A stretch of DNA of 64,000 bases from Sporothrix humicola (lineage: Eukaryota; Ascomycota; Sordariomycetes; Ophiostomatales; Ophiostomataceae): NCBI GenBank assembly GCA_021396245.1, contig WNYE01000118.1, positions 1 through 64,000 of the forward strand. Reading direction: 5' to 3'. A model generated the notes under the pieces. It made no database searches. It saw nothing but the letters and a program-made list of their open reading frames with translations, and was not told the origin of the DNA. Shown in pieces: positions 25,553 through 36,164 of the stretch; position 1 is the first letter of the stretch; the number at the start of each line of letters is the position of its first letter. A program made the position numbers and the translations under genes.

Positions 25553-27835
25553 ATTATTCGGCCTCGGTGTGTGTTGTTTGTTTACTTCTCCTTTATTATG
25601 ACTCGGCGTAACTCCTGGCCGTCGTAGTGTGATTTTGTTTGAAATAGACTCATATCACCAATAATAATAAAAAGTAAATAAAAAAAGTAAATAATAAGAA
25701 AAGCTCGTTCTTTATTAAGGACCTTCAAAAGACTTCATATGATTTCTAGGGAGGCAATATGAGCTTGGCGGTGGCCACTTGCAATCGCAAAATCGTTGGG
25801 GCGGGAAAACCAAACTCACGCAACACAATAGATGACATATTGGTAAGATATGAGGTACGGTATATTGAAGTCAGCTTTTCGTCACTACATACGATAGGCA
25901 GTCGCTATCGGTGAAAGGCGAGAAGAGCGTCGGCATACGATCAGCAATGGAGATTCGCCCAATATCCCGCCCTTTCTATGAAATCAATTCCTGGTGGCCG
26001 GCTCTCCTGAGGCGATTAAAGTATCATCGGCACCCTACCTGATGATAAACGTCGGGGGTGTGTCTGTGTTTTGTCTCTTTTCAAATATCTTTGCATACCT
26101 ACGTGGCTAATCAATTCTGAAGATCATATTTAGTGCCAAGAGAGTACCAAATTCTATGATATTGTGGATATTGTATATTGTGCGGTCTAAATAAAGACTC
26201 AAAAGACATCCGATATGCACCGAATCTCTATCACAGCGCATCGTAAACCATATTTATTTGAACACAGGTGCACCGACACTGTGCACTCTATTGATGCTAC
26301 GGAGAAAAACACAAGGATATGTTCTCACAAGATGATACAGAGATATCCTGCCCCAATCACGTCAACCCAGATGCGCAGTGTAACAAAATAGCATTTCGCG
26401 TGGGATAATTTCCATTATTTGCCTACCCTGGTCTTGGACTGGGTGTCTGAGCAATCTGATTAGTCGCTGTTGCCCTCATAGACCTCTTTTCCGGCGGCAC
26501 TGTCGAGATGACGGGGCAATAAGCTTCAGTCCCGCATGCTGACATTCACAACGTACTATGAACAACCAACATGCTCTACATCTCAAAATAAGTCAAGGAA
26601 ACCGCATAGAAAGTAGAGTGTATTGAGTACGTATTGCGGTGTACGTTAATTTAAATACACCAAACATAAAGACCTGTTTTGCATTTGCTATCCAGGTTCA
26701 TTTATATCTATTTTTTTCTGTTAAACTGGAACAAGCCAGCAAGGACAGAATGTCGCTTCAAATCGCCATTTTTACTAAAAGGAGAGCATCATCAGTCCCG
26801 GATTTCCGTGAGAGGCCGTACTGTAATGAGCCCACGAAGAAAAGACAAAAATAGGGGAGTAGATTTGCCAAACAGAGTATCGAACACCGGTGTTCGTCAA
26901 AACTCGTTGGATGGAGAAAGGGGAGGGTAGGAGAGAAAAGTTGTAGAAACTGAAAAGCTTGGCCTCTTGTGACATGCCCGTAGGTGGTTCATACTATGTG
27001 TGCATCATCCTCGAGAGTGATCCCCGGCAATGGGGCGATTTCCCCCTTTTTGTAACCTCCAGTTATCGAACATCTCATTGCTATTCATTACTATAGACGA
27101 TTCTTCCTGTCCATCTTTTGGTTCTGCCAATTGTGAGGTTCATGTTTGCTTCTGTTTGCCTTCCCAGTGCAATGGACGGACAGTCGCCCTGATGTTAACT
27201 TGTAGATCTGGCCGGAGAGCTAGACCAGGGCTACTCTTACTGTCATTTTAGAAAATTGAACGGCCTTCAGCGCCAGGAATCAATACTATCGTCGCCTGAC
27301 GTGGTGATGTCACAATATAAATATAAAAGTCATTTGATTTCAAACCTAAAACAAAAGATGAGAGGATGCTTGGACATCTTCAAGTTCTACACAGTAAATT
27401 GCACTAGGTATCGCTACACAAACGCTCCATAATATCAATTAAGGACTAGTTACCCTAGCCACGAAATATACGACCAGATACAACGCAATGTATGCCTGCT
27501 TGTCCCCTCTCCACGACGGGAAGGCTGCCATCTCATCTCAATAAATCGCACCAAACTAGAAATAAGAGGTAGTGGAAGGGGAGAGAAAACAATACAAAAA
27601 ATTACGCCTGGAAGCCGAGTGAGTTCAGTAAGAACCATCAAACAAAAGGCCAAAAAAAAAATCATGTCCGTCGCCATCGCACCCATTCACAAATCCATCC
27701 TCTGGATATCAGCTAATTATGACACCGCCCAGTTCCCTTCTCTTCCACATCATTCTTCAACGCTCTTCCCTCGCGTCCCACCCGCACGTCCCCCGTTGAC
27801 CAGCACCGTCGTCATTCCGTCCCGTGAGGGAGGCT

Positions 27836-28600
27836 TTATTTGGCCTTCTTGCCCTTGGCAACAGCGTCGCGGACAGCAAAAGCATCCTGAATCTCGCTGA
27901 TGGACACGTATAGGGCGTACAGCGGCAGCCAAACCCATAGAGTGTTGAAGAAAACCAGGTACACCCACTTGTACATGAAGTTGGAGCAGTCGAGGTTGTC
28001 GTTGAGCACGAGCCATTCGGGGCAGAAGGTGATGAAGCCACCGTAGAGCTCGGCCGTTGCAACAATAATCATCAGCACGTTAACGCGGCTACGGCGCATT
28101 GCCATTTCGTAGCAGATCCACACAGCCATGGGGCCGACGACAAGCACAGTCAGGAGCTCCAAGCTGATGACGGCCAAGTCCGGGCCACCCCAGCGACGGT
28201 CGGCGCGCGCATAGACCATCCACAGCTTGGCCAAGGGGCTGCCATGGATGGCGCCGGCTTGGGAGCCATAGATGCGATCGGGGCGGCCCAGGAACGGCGA
28301 CGGCTGGGGCATGTAGAAGCGGTTGCTAGCAAGGTCCTCAGCCGAGACGGATGACACAGGAATCCAGCTGAAGAAGCAGTGGTAGAGGAAGCTAGCCTCG
28401 AGGATCAGATGGATGAGCGCATCGAAGGCGTGCCAGATGAAGAGCACACGCGTGCTGTTCTTGGCGTTCTCCGGCAGAAACTTGCGCGACGCGACATAAC
28501 CAGCGCCCAGGAACGCAAGTGTGGCCGCGAGAGACACGAGCGTCGTGGTGTCAAACAAATCGGGCGGCAGTGAGCCGGCAGGCGCAGCAGCAGAGGCCAT
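27836..28600 (-). CDS. EBP-family (EXPERA domain) membrane protein
   Basis: Member of the emopamil-binding-protein family, whose animal and plant members are sterol delta8-delta7 isomerases of the ER. A single exon of 254 residues with a C-terminal Lys-rich KKAK, a plausible ER-retrieval signal. Hydrophobic segments lie at about 20-36, 52-80, 143-165, 172-192 and 209-232. Family residues present are His64 and Glu68 in the first core helix, Asp134, Trp161, Tyr186-Gly187, Asn219 and Trp222. The position of the essential Glu in the animal motif (K-E-Y before the conserved Asp) is Val129 here. Ascomycetes normally carry out this step with ERG2, so a non-catalytic or different-substrate role is possible. 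The ATG at 28600 is the first one giving the compact family N-terminus; upstream in-frame codons are leader. Confidence 0.88.
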   Translation of the reverse strand: MASAAAPAGSLPPDLFDTTTLVSLAATLAFLGAGYVASRKFLPENAKNSTRVLFIWHAFDALIHLILEASFLYHCFFSWIPVSSVSAEDLASNRFYMPQPSPFLGRPDRIYGSQAGAIHGSPLAKLWMVYARADRRWGGPDLAVISLELLTVLVVGPMAVWICYEMAMRRSRVNVLMIIVATAELYGGFITFCPEWLVLNDNLDCSNFMYKWVYLVFFNTLWVWLPLYALYVSISEIQDAFAVRDAVAKGKKAK

Positions 28601-29678
28601 TTTGCTGTGGGTGAAGGAAGGAGGTGATGGGAGGTTGGTGAACGAGGTCACGTGTGTGGATGAAACGTCGAGAGGCACGGAGCACAGAATGTAATAAGTC
28701 TCCTTAGTACGGAGAGTAGTAATACTCTGTTGATGAGGAAAGTTTTGATCGATGGAATGGCGGTTGTTGTGAGTCTGCTTCTGGAAGAAGGAACGTTTTC
28801 GTATGGCAACGCGAGGCAACAATCATTTATATGTTCCATCGCGTCGTATGCGACACCTGCCACTCAGCCGCTCACTCCCATTCTGGTTTTGTTTTTAATT
28901 ACACATTTGCACTGCTGTCCTGAAGGATCTGTAATTAATTTGTGGGGCTACTGAGCTGTGCTGGTCAGTTTTGGTGCCTCGTGCTAGATTTTCCCCGTAA
29001 CCATCTCGGGGCGCCGCCATTTACACTGTAATTCTCGTGGCACGGAGTTTTAGGGGGCAGCCGTTCTCCGCATCACCAGCTCAAAAAGACTCTGAACTTT
29101 GCAATCGTGCACGATTAAACTGGAATCATTTACGGAGATGCTGTCGTACGGGGTCCGTATGCCGTTGAACGGAAACTATCGTCCAACGTCCTCTTTTACT
29201 ACTATAGCCTTCACTGTTGGCCGCAATTCGGACCTGTGGTGACCGCGGTGATTGTGAATATACTGCTGTTGCCTGCTGTAATCATTTCTGCAGCATCCTT
29301 GGGGGGCCTGATACGACACGATTTGCCCTGTATCCTAAGGATCTGACAAAACACGCACCAAATACAAGGCAAACATGAACCAACGAAGGACAAAACGTCT
29401 CACTGCACGGAAATATAGGGTCATCAATAGTTTAATCGAATGATTTATTGGCTATCTGGTATCTTGAGTCATTGCCTCGAAAAGAAATTCCTCGGCCTAG
29501 GCAGACCACTGATGCAGAAACAGCAATCAGCTAATCTGTTAATGAGAAATGAATATCCGTACGCCAAACACAATAGCAAGTTGTCTCAATCCTGACTTTG
29601 GGAACCAATTCTAACCTGCCCGTAGGCGGAGAAGAACGGTCACAGTATCGGACTAGTAGTCGTGTTGCGGAGAGACAT
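28601..29678. other. spacer between EBP-family gene promoter and grg-1 3' end
   Basis: Both flanking genes are on the minus strand. The EBP promoter and leader lie at the low-coordinate side, the grg-1 3' UTR at the high side. No further gene seen. Confidence 0.5.
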
Positions 29679-29948
29679 TTAGTGGGTAGCCTGCTGCTTG
29701 TTGGCCTCAGCCGAAGCCTCGTAGCCCTTCTGGTCGGCCTTATCCTTGACGGCGTTGCCGGCACCCTGGAGGCTATGTGGTTGTCAGTATATTGTGTGAG
29801 AGAAAGTGGGAGATAAAGAAACATACCGGTCGCCGACGCTCTGGTTGCTGTCCTTGGCAACGTTCTTGTTGGCCTCGTGGGAAGCGTCCGAAGTGGCAGC
29901 GTTGATCTTGTCAGAGACGTAGTTGCCGGCCTGCTTGATGGTATCCAT
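29679..29948 (-). CDS. grg-1: glucose-repressible / clock-controlled protein GRG-1 (CCG-1)
   Basis: Small stress- and starvation-induced protein first described in Neurospora as glucose-repressible gene 1 / clock-controlled gene 1; its molecular function is unknown. Two exons: 29948-29827 and 29772-29679, joined through a 54-nt intron (GTATGT donor, CTGAC branch, ATAG acceptor), giving exactly 71 residues, which is the Neurospora length. The protein is hydrophilic with an Ala/Lys/Asp/Asn repeat-like pattern (N-terminal MDTIKQAGNYVSDKI, then EANKNVAKDSNQSVGDR, ending in EANKQQATH). The ATG context is CAATCAAAATGG. A clear TATA element lies about 135 bases upstream. Family relatives are among the most abundant fungal mRNAs and are repressed by glucose; whether this copy is clock-driven cannot be read from the sequence. 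Confidence 0.93.
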
Positions 29949-30080
29949 TTTGATTGTTGGGTTGGTTGCGTGAAGCAAAAAAATTGGTTTGAATTGTTTT
30001 GGTTGGTAGTGGAAGATGACTGGAGATTGGATGAGAAAAGAAAAGGAAAAAGTTCACAACAGAGTCGAGGGAACGAGGCC

Positions 30081-30089
30081 CTTTTATAC
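30081..30089 (-). promoter_or_regulatory. TATA box of grg-1
   Basis: On the minus strand the sequence reads GTATAAAAG, 133-141 bases before the grg-1 ATG. A strong TATA element fits a highly inducible gene of this family. The transcription start would be about 30-80 bases downstream, which is inference. Confidence 0.7.
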
Positions 30090-32002
30090 AACATTTCCTC
30101 TCCCTTCCCACCACAAGAAGCAAGCTCTGAAGTGGCAAGTACGGAGCTTCCCATTGAGTGAAGTGGGCAAAGATGCCCTACGTCATGGAGAGCTACCTTA
30201 AAGGAGAAAAGGGAAGGACTACGACAATGAGGAAAGAGCTATGGAGGGAAGCCTCCGAGCAGACATGGGTTCACAGCAAGCGGAGTCAATGAAAGCCGAG
30301 GAGGAAGGAGCACATTGAGCATGACGTAAAGAGCGCATGGCAAGGCTCTAGCAGTGCGCAGCTCCCCACGACGGAAGGCGCACAAAGCCCATGGATTGTC
30401 TTGGAGATGCATAGTTGTTGAAACAAGGTTCACGACGAACACTTCCAGATTAGGTACCCCACTGAGCCCACATACGACGTATGTACAAAGTACAGTTTTG
30501 TTCCGCTATTGTGTGAATGACCTAGAGCAAGCTTGAAAGGGATAGGCAAAATAGCACGAATGACGGCGCCTTTTTGGCAGTTGCAGAACGCCTAGTCCGT
30601 GTCGAGCAGGTTAGTGTGAACAAAGCAAGTGCTGTTGGTTCATCCTTGCATCTAATTGGTCCGCTTTATAAAAGGGTTATGACGACAACGATTGCACGAC
30701 ACAGTAGTTGTGTAAACAAACAGCCCCAGGTCCTGTTGGACTTCTTCGCCCCTTTTGTTGGCAACAACCGAGCTAACGAAGTACATGCTGGCAATAGTTT
30801 CTTGGTGGTGAGGTCTGGAACATGCGGGGCCTAATAAGGCCGATGCAGACCATCGGTAGTGGAGCACTTTCACCAGCAAAGACGTTGTATGATCGCGATC
30901 TCAATGATCTCATGACGTCATTCCCGACTTGTCCACAATTGGCGCCCTCTTGTCATTCTAGCCCATTCTCCACCGGAATCGCATGTGCACATACAATACG
31001 ATCCAGAGGTCACAACGTCAAACAAATCGTTTTTTAATCAGTTAATCTAGCTTCCTGGTTTCCTTGCGGGCAACAGCTGCACTACCTCACTACGTACTTT
31101 TGACTACACAAGAGACCAAGTGCCGAAAAGAAAGCAAACGAAAGTTGATGCGGAATAACTTTCGCTCGATACGTTTGTTTTATTTCTATGGATCTCGCAA
31201 GCCTCTTTTTTTCTCTTTTTTTTTTTTGAGACCTTCTTGTGACCATCGGTCGGTGCCTAGGTAGATTAATTCACAGCATCTTAAAGGCGGCAATGAAGTA
31301 ATCTCCCAGCCATAAGTCTTGCTCCAAGATTCTCGCCTTTGGCACTTATGGTCATGCTCTACAGTCTAGGTCATTCGATCTATGTAGCTCTTAAGTCCCA
31401 AAAACTGTCAGAAGTCCGAATGTGATCGTGGACAAATGAGCATCTGTATTTTCAGTGATCTAGCCGAGGCCGCTGCCTCTCCCGCCTTTGATAGGATTAA
31501 ACGTTTTTGATTGTCTTGTCCTGGCCGTGGGAACCCGATGTACGAATTGCAAAGGATGGATCCTTTTCCAGCCGACAAAATGGAAGTGTGTCGTGTCAAA
31601 CTGTACACAAGCTCGCAACGAACAGTGGCAAGTGATGATTATGAAAGACCGATCATTACGGAGACGAAGTATTTTTACAGTCAGTCTTCATGGTAGTGGG
31701 AGATGGTCTAATTATGTCCACACATATGATTGGCCGGAGGAAAATCCCCTTTGTGCCCCTACGCTCCATCTCAGTGGAGGACTAGCGTTGCGTTGGAGGT
31801 TTCCTCAATTGGGTGCATCGCTCTTTCCCAATCCATCAAAAACATCATGAGGCCTCAATCGCACCTTCCCCAAGGCCCAATCGCGCCTCTCTTTCGTCGT
31901 TTGACAGAGTTTTCCAGGACAAAACGACCGTTTTTAAGAAGGACGGAAGCTCCTGTCCGCCACAGAACAAAGATGGACAGCAGGCCTGTTTCGTCACAGC
32001 AA
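30090..32002. other. spacer upstream of grg-1 to tRNA-Glu
   Basis: About 1.9 kb that should include the grg-1 upstream control region. One exact TACGACGTA copy lies at 30473. A GTGGGG hexamer (minus strand, about 30457-30462) matches the Cre1 binding consensus, but a single hexamer is weak evidence. No protein gene supported. Confidence 0.5.
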
Positions 32003-32074
32003 ACCGGTATGGTGTAACGGCTAACATTCGAGATTCTCATTCTCGGGCTCTGGGTTCGATTCCCAGTACCGGTG
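32003..32074 (+). tRNA. tRNA-Glu (anticodon CTC)
   Basis: The 72-base cloverleaf folds completely: acceptor arms ACCGGTA and TACCGGT with discriminator G, D stem GTGT/ACAT, anticodon stem CGAGA/TCTCG with loop TTCTCAT (anticodon CTC), and T arm CTGGG-TTCGATT-CCCAG. The A and B boxes are intact and there is no intron. It decodes GAG glutamate codons. The first base pair is A-U rather than the usual U-A of tRNA-Glu. Confidence 0.97.
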
Positions 32075-32080
32075 ATTTGT

Positions 32081-32090
32081 TTTCTTTTTG
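32081..32090 (+). terminator. RNA polymerase III terminator of tRNA-Glu
   Basis: TTTT and TTTTT runs begin six bases after the tRNA 3' end, the usual Pol III stop signal. Confidence 0.85.
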
Positions 32091-32717
32091 ATCCTTTCGG
32101 CTGATATGTGATTTTTGCCTCGAATTTGCATATCTTGCTGTCGGCTCGTCATCGTACCGCAACAGATCCCAACGTTATTTTTATTTTTTTTGTAAGAGTG
32201 AATGTCTCTTTATTTTGGTATTGTCTGTCTGCATGTTGGGCTGCTTGTCATGGGCTATTGACAGTTGTGACAAGGAAACTAATCCTCCCTCCTCCCATTA
32301 ATCAACGCTTTCTTGCCACCTGCGTTCACGTGCCCACCGGATCTAGGCGCTCCTGCCTCATTCGCCAAACCAAGACAAATGAAGGTCGCGGTTTCCTTTT
32401 GTTTATTTTTGTCTAAATTCAGTTTTGGGTCCTTTTGTAATCCCTTCTTGGATTATGAGCCCCTGAACCCACAGCTCAAGTGACAAGCTTTACTACACGT
32501 TATTACATGTCTGCTTCTTTTTCTCACCTCCCTTACAGCGCGTTTTTTTTCTTCTTTTTTCACTCGACAGGTCCAGTCCGACTTCACTTCTCGGTCATCG
32601 TGTCCTTGGCTTTCTTTCTACAGTCACATTTTCCCTGCAGTCACAAAGACGCATCGGAAAAAGACGAATCAATCCGACAATATTCTCGGTGCCTCGGCCA
32701 CCCGCAATCCATAAGCC
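32091..32717. other. spacer between tRNA-Glu and the WG/GW-rich gene
   Basis: About 630 bases, T-rich, with no gene recognised. It presumably contains the promoter and leader of the downstream gene; an upstream exon cannot be excluded. Confidence 0.5.
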
Positions 32718-32792
32718 ATGCCTCGAAGCGTCATTGACCTCAGCAAGGCTGACCCGAAGGACTTGCGCTTCGAACCGTTCAATATCCTATAG
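32718..32792 (+). other. in-frame upstream segment ending in TAG
   Basis: An ATG at 32718 with a purine at -3 opens 24 codons, then TAG at 32790-32792, after which the same frame continues without interruption into the WG/GW-rich protein. It is either a short upstream ORF, the true N-terminus interrupted by a nonsense change or sequencing error, or (less likely) part of an unusual intron ending at TATAG. Confidence 0.6.
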
Positions 32793-32870
32793 GGTGGGCC
32801 ATTGCTCGTGGACACAAAGCGCAAGCAGAGAAAACGGGAGGAGAGGAGGCGCAAGGAAAGAGAAAGGGGA

Positions 32871-35498
32871 ATGCAAGAGCAGGCCGAGAAGCTGGTTCAA
32901 GTCATGGAAGTCCAGCATGAAAAGCAGAGACAACAGGATCGTGAGAACCAACAAGCTTTGGAAGAAGCCCAACTTGCACAAAATGTTCAACTGGGCCAGC
33001 TTGCTCCAGAAGCCCAGCCCGTTCCGCAAGGAGTGCAGCAAGTGCGACAGCAACAACCCTCGCCGAACGACAACCAACCCGAAAGCGCTGCCATGGTTGT
33101 TCCTATGGAAATCACAGACTCAAAAACGTGTACGGTCATTACACTCAAAAAATCCTTGGAGGGGGTAGGCTACACGGGCATAAATGTGGACCTCAAGGAC
33201 ACTGCCCAAGCTCTTGCAGTAGCCAATATAAAGCAAAGCAAGAAGGACGAAACGGACGTGAAGGAAGAATCGGAACACAAGTTAGAGACGACCAACAAAA
33301 TGAATAAGGCCAAGACCAAGAGCCATAAGAAATACGGGCGCAGGGGCCGGTCAAAGGCAAATCCTAGAGTCTGCAGTGACGAAGACAGTGATGGGGATAG
33401 CAGTGACAGCAGCGACAGCACTGGCAGCATTGGCAGTAACCTCGATTGTGAAATCAGTCACCTTGCCGAGAAACTGTATCACAGCAAACTCAATGGCCAC
33501 TCCGGTACATGTGGCAATGCGGATGGCTGTGATAGTCACCAATGCAGAAACGAGGAGCTCGGATACCATGATCACACATATCGGTTCAGGAAGAAGAGGA
33601 GAGGAAGGGCCATGAGACGAGAACGCCACGAATCTACTATCCGCTGCTCATCGTGTGGGCACCAAGCTCAAGTCATGTCAAACCTGCATGATGATGGCCA
33701 AGGAACTCGTGAGGCCAGTGTGCGGTCTGTTCGCTATGACAAGGGGCACGGAGAAAAAGGTCATGGGGGAGAAAGCAACACACCAGAGGGTAAACCCAGC
33801 CTTCCCGCCCTCCCAGCAAGCGAGGGACCGACCCCAAGTGATAGAGGCCCTCGCTCTAATGGAAATGGCATATCTAGCAAGGGCAATTTGTCTTTCCCAA
33901 ACAGATCAAACGGATACTTGGAGGGCGCAGCTATTTTTACCGCGATCTCAAGCCTCGCCGATAAAATAACCCGGCGCGACGAGCCAGTTTACTGGGACCA
34001 GGACGGTCATTTTTATACCTACACCCGGCAGGAAATACATTGGCCGGGTGCTTCTTCGCCACACGATCCTCCAGCCCATTCGAACGCTCCGTCGCGCAGG
34101 CCATCGGATTTCCATATGCCGCAACCTGCTGACAGCTGGAATCAGCTGCCCACATCCAAACCGCACCGCCATTCCAAAAACAGAAGCGGCAAATCACAGT
34201 CTCACAATCAAGAGCCAAAGTCGCAATGCTGGCAAAGCGGCAATGACGACTCAGGCTTTGGCCAGTGGAATGCCAACGTCTCACAAGGCGGTGGATGGGG
34301 TGCTGGATGGGGCGACGGATGGGGTGATGGCGTTGCTTCAAATGAAGATACCAGTGGTGTCAACAAGAACAACGACAACAACAACACATCGGACAGTAAT
34401 GCCTGGGGAAAGAGTTCGGAGGTGGGAAACGGCAAGGACAATTGGGGTTGGGCTACCAGTAGTGGCAAAAATCAAGGGGAGGGCAGCAATACAGGCGTGG
34501 ACAAAGGAGAGGCCTGGGGATTCGGCTCTGCTATGGGAAACAATGCTGCAAATGGAAACAGTGACGCAAACAGCAATGCCGGCGGCGAATTCGACTGGAG
34601 CAACTGGGGCTCTGGAAACAACAACGAAGGAGATTTGCACGCCGGGGGCAACATCGACGCTTGCTCAGGGGCCAACAACAATACGGGGACCGGCTGGGGC
34701 AATGACAATGTCGGCAACACACAGGACATCACGAGCAAAGGTGGTGCAGGATGGGAAACTGCGGATGACAGTAATAACAAGTCCGGCAAGAAAAAGGTTT
34801 CATGGGATCAAAAGAGCATGTCGAGCTTGAAGAAAGAAAACGGCAATGCTGGCAACACTGACATCTGGGGCAACAGCAATGGTGCGACTGGCTGGTGTGA
34901 CGGTACAAATGGAGATGATCACTGGGCAAATGACGCAGGCAACAACGACATAAACAACAATGATGCGAGCAACAACAACGACAATTGGGGCTCTAGTTGG
35001 AACAACGATTCCAGCAACGGCTGGGACAGCACTCGCGCAGTTAACGACAGTTGGGGGAAATCATCTGAGAACAGTGGTGGTGATGGTGGCTATAAAGACC
35101 CCTGGGATGGCTTCAACAACGATGCAGATAACAACAAAGACATTAACAACACGGGCGGCTCTGGATGGGGTCCTGAGAATGGCCAAGGCGACACCGGTAT
35201 GGGTGGCAAAGACAAGGCCAAAACCAAGCACACTGGCAACGTCTCAGGACAGAACATGGGCAACAACCAGGACAACAACCAGGGCAGCAACCAGGGCAAC
35301 AACGATCAAGGAAGCAGCGGTGCCCCCGAGCCTTGGACAGCGAAAGATCAGTCCGTAGCGAGGTGGATAGATGAGCATCTCAAGCCTGATCCCTCGGTCG
35401 ACCGGTGGACTGCGATACAGAAACTGTTTTATGACATAACGGGCAAATTTTTCACACGGGAGGAGCTTGCATTTCGCATTACTGGCAATAATACCTAA
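32871..35498 (+). CDS. WG/GW-repeat low-complexity protein, unknown function
   Basis: No named family recognised. From the first ATG after the in-frame TAG (32871) the frame gives 875 residues. The same frame is open upstream to a TAG at 32790-32792, and beyond it to an ATG at 32718 whose 24 codons look protein-like. Layout: a charged Arg/Lys/Glu coiled-coil-like start; a Ser/Asp-rich stretch; a Cys/His-rich segment including CxxC (about 33480-33670); and then, at about 34290-35175, an Asn/Gly/Asp/Ser-rich region with about 16 tryptophans each next to glycine (WG or GW). The last 55 residues, from PWTAKDQ to the end, look folded and are probably a conserved helical domain. Spaced WG/GW pairs in disordered sequence resemble Argonaute-hook proteins such as fission yeast Tas3 or metazoan GW182; this is a resemblance of composition only. 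Confidence 0.72.
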   Translation: MQEQAEKLVQVMEVQHEKQRQQDRENQQALEEAQLAQNVQLGQLAPEAQPVPQGVQQVRQQQPSPNDNQPESAAMVVPMEITDSKTCTVITLKKSLEGVGYTGINVDLKDTAQALAVANIKQSKKDETDVKEESEHKLETTNKMNKAKTKSHKKYGRRGRSKANPRVCSDEDSDGDSSDSSDSTGSIGSNLDCEISHLAEKLYHSKLNGHSGTCGNADGCDSHQCRNEELGYHDHTYRFRKKRRGRAMRRERHESTIRCSSCGHQAQVMSNLHDDGQGTREASVRSVRYDKGHGEKGHGGESNTPEGKPSLPALPASEGPTPSDRGPRSNGNGISSKGNLSFPNRSNGYLEGAAIFTAISSLADKITRRDEPVYWDQDGHFYTYTRQEIHWPGASSPHDPPAHSNAPSRRPSDFHMPQPADSWNQLPTSKPHRHSKNRSGKSQSHNQEPKSQCWQSGNDDSGFGQWNANVSQGGGWGAGWGDGWGDGVASNEDTSGVNKNNDNNNTSDSNAWGKSSEVGNGKDNWGWATSSGKNQGEGSNTGVDKGEAWGFGSAMGNNAANGNSDANSNAGGEFDWSNWGSGNNNEGDLHAGGNIDACSGANNNTGTGWGNDNVGNTQDITSKGGAGWETADDSNNKSGKKKVSWDQKSMSSLKKENGNAGNTDIWGNSNGATGWCDGTNGDDHWANDAGNNDINNNDASNNNDNWGSSWNNDSSNGWDSTRAVNDSWGKSSENSGGDGGYKDPWDGFNNDADNNKDINNTGGSGWGPENGQGDTGMGGKDKAKTKHTGNVSGQNMGNNQDNNQGSNQGNNDQGSSGAPEPWTAKDQSVARWIDEHLKPDPSVDRWTAIQKLFYDITGKFFTREELAFRITGNNT

Positions 35499-36164
35499 AA
35501 GACGGTCGCCCGGAAGTGGGAGCAATAACTGGGGTTTTGGTAGAAATGGGGCTCATAAAGAAGGTGGAGGAAGCAGCCCGCAGTGTTAAATGCGGTCTCC
35601 AAGAAGCGTGGATAGTGGCAACAGAGCGGTAGTATGGTCTGGCTCTTGAAAGTTCTCCTATTTCCTGCATACTATTTTCCATTAGATTCCCTCAAAAGAA
35701 CATAAAAAAAACACGAGGACGAGGAGACAAGAGAGACGTGATTAAACAATGGTTTTAGTTATATTTCCAACAATAAAGGACCATTTTAGCAAGATTTGTG
35801 TAGAAAGAAGAAGAAAAAAGACAAACTGCGTAGTCGTGATAACACGAGATTTTTCAAGTGGGTTAGCCGTATATACTGCATACGTGCATTATTCAGATAT
35901 GAGAGTAGCGAAGTCGCCGCTATCTTATCAAAGTGAATCGGGAAGGCGCGTCGCACCCGGTGCTATCGAAGGGACTTAAAAAAAAAGTTAGTCTCTCACT
36001 ACTCCGTACTATTGACCTGATTTTGTAGACAAGGCTCTGAACCTCACGACAAATTTTGTCGTCCCTTTTACCCCCTCCGCACCATAACTTCGACGGATCG
36101 CGGAAATTGGCCAAACCTACGGGCCCGTTCGTTTCTCTCGCCAACCCCTTCGCCGTCGCCCTAG
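35499..36164. other. spacer and PET127 promoter
   Basis: 666 bases with the 3' UTR of the WG/GW gene and the PET127 promoter. One exact TACTCCGTA copy sits at 36000, about 165 bases before the PET127 ATG. Nothing else recognised. Confidence 0.5.

Larger units (their letters stand above)
22874..27835. other. 5 kb spacer, CT/GA-rich then AT-richer
   Basis: From 22874 to about 23640 the minus strand is strongly CT-rich; this opens a long frame by composition alone and is most likely promoter and leader of the membrane protein gene. A (TAAAA)5 repeat lies at 23787-23811. From about 25530 to 27600 the DNA is visibly AT-richer than its surroundings, with a T run of about 22 at 25531. I found no intact gene or transposon open frame. 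Short frames on the minus strand at 24622-25118 are discussed and rejected. The last part (27250-27835) holds the EBP gene's 3' UTR. Confidence 0.5.
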
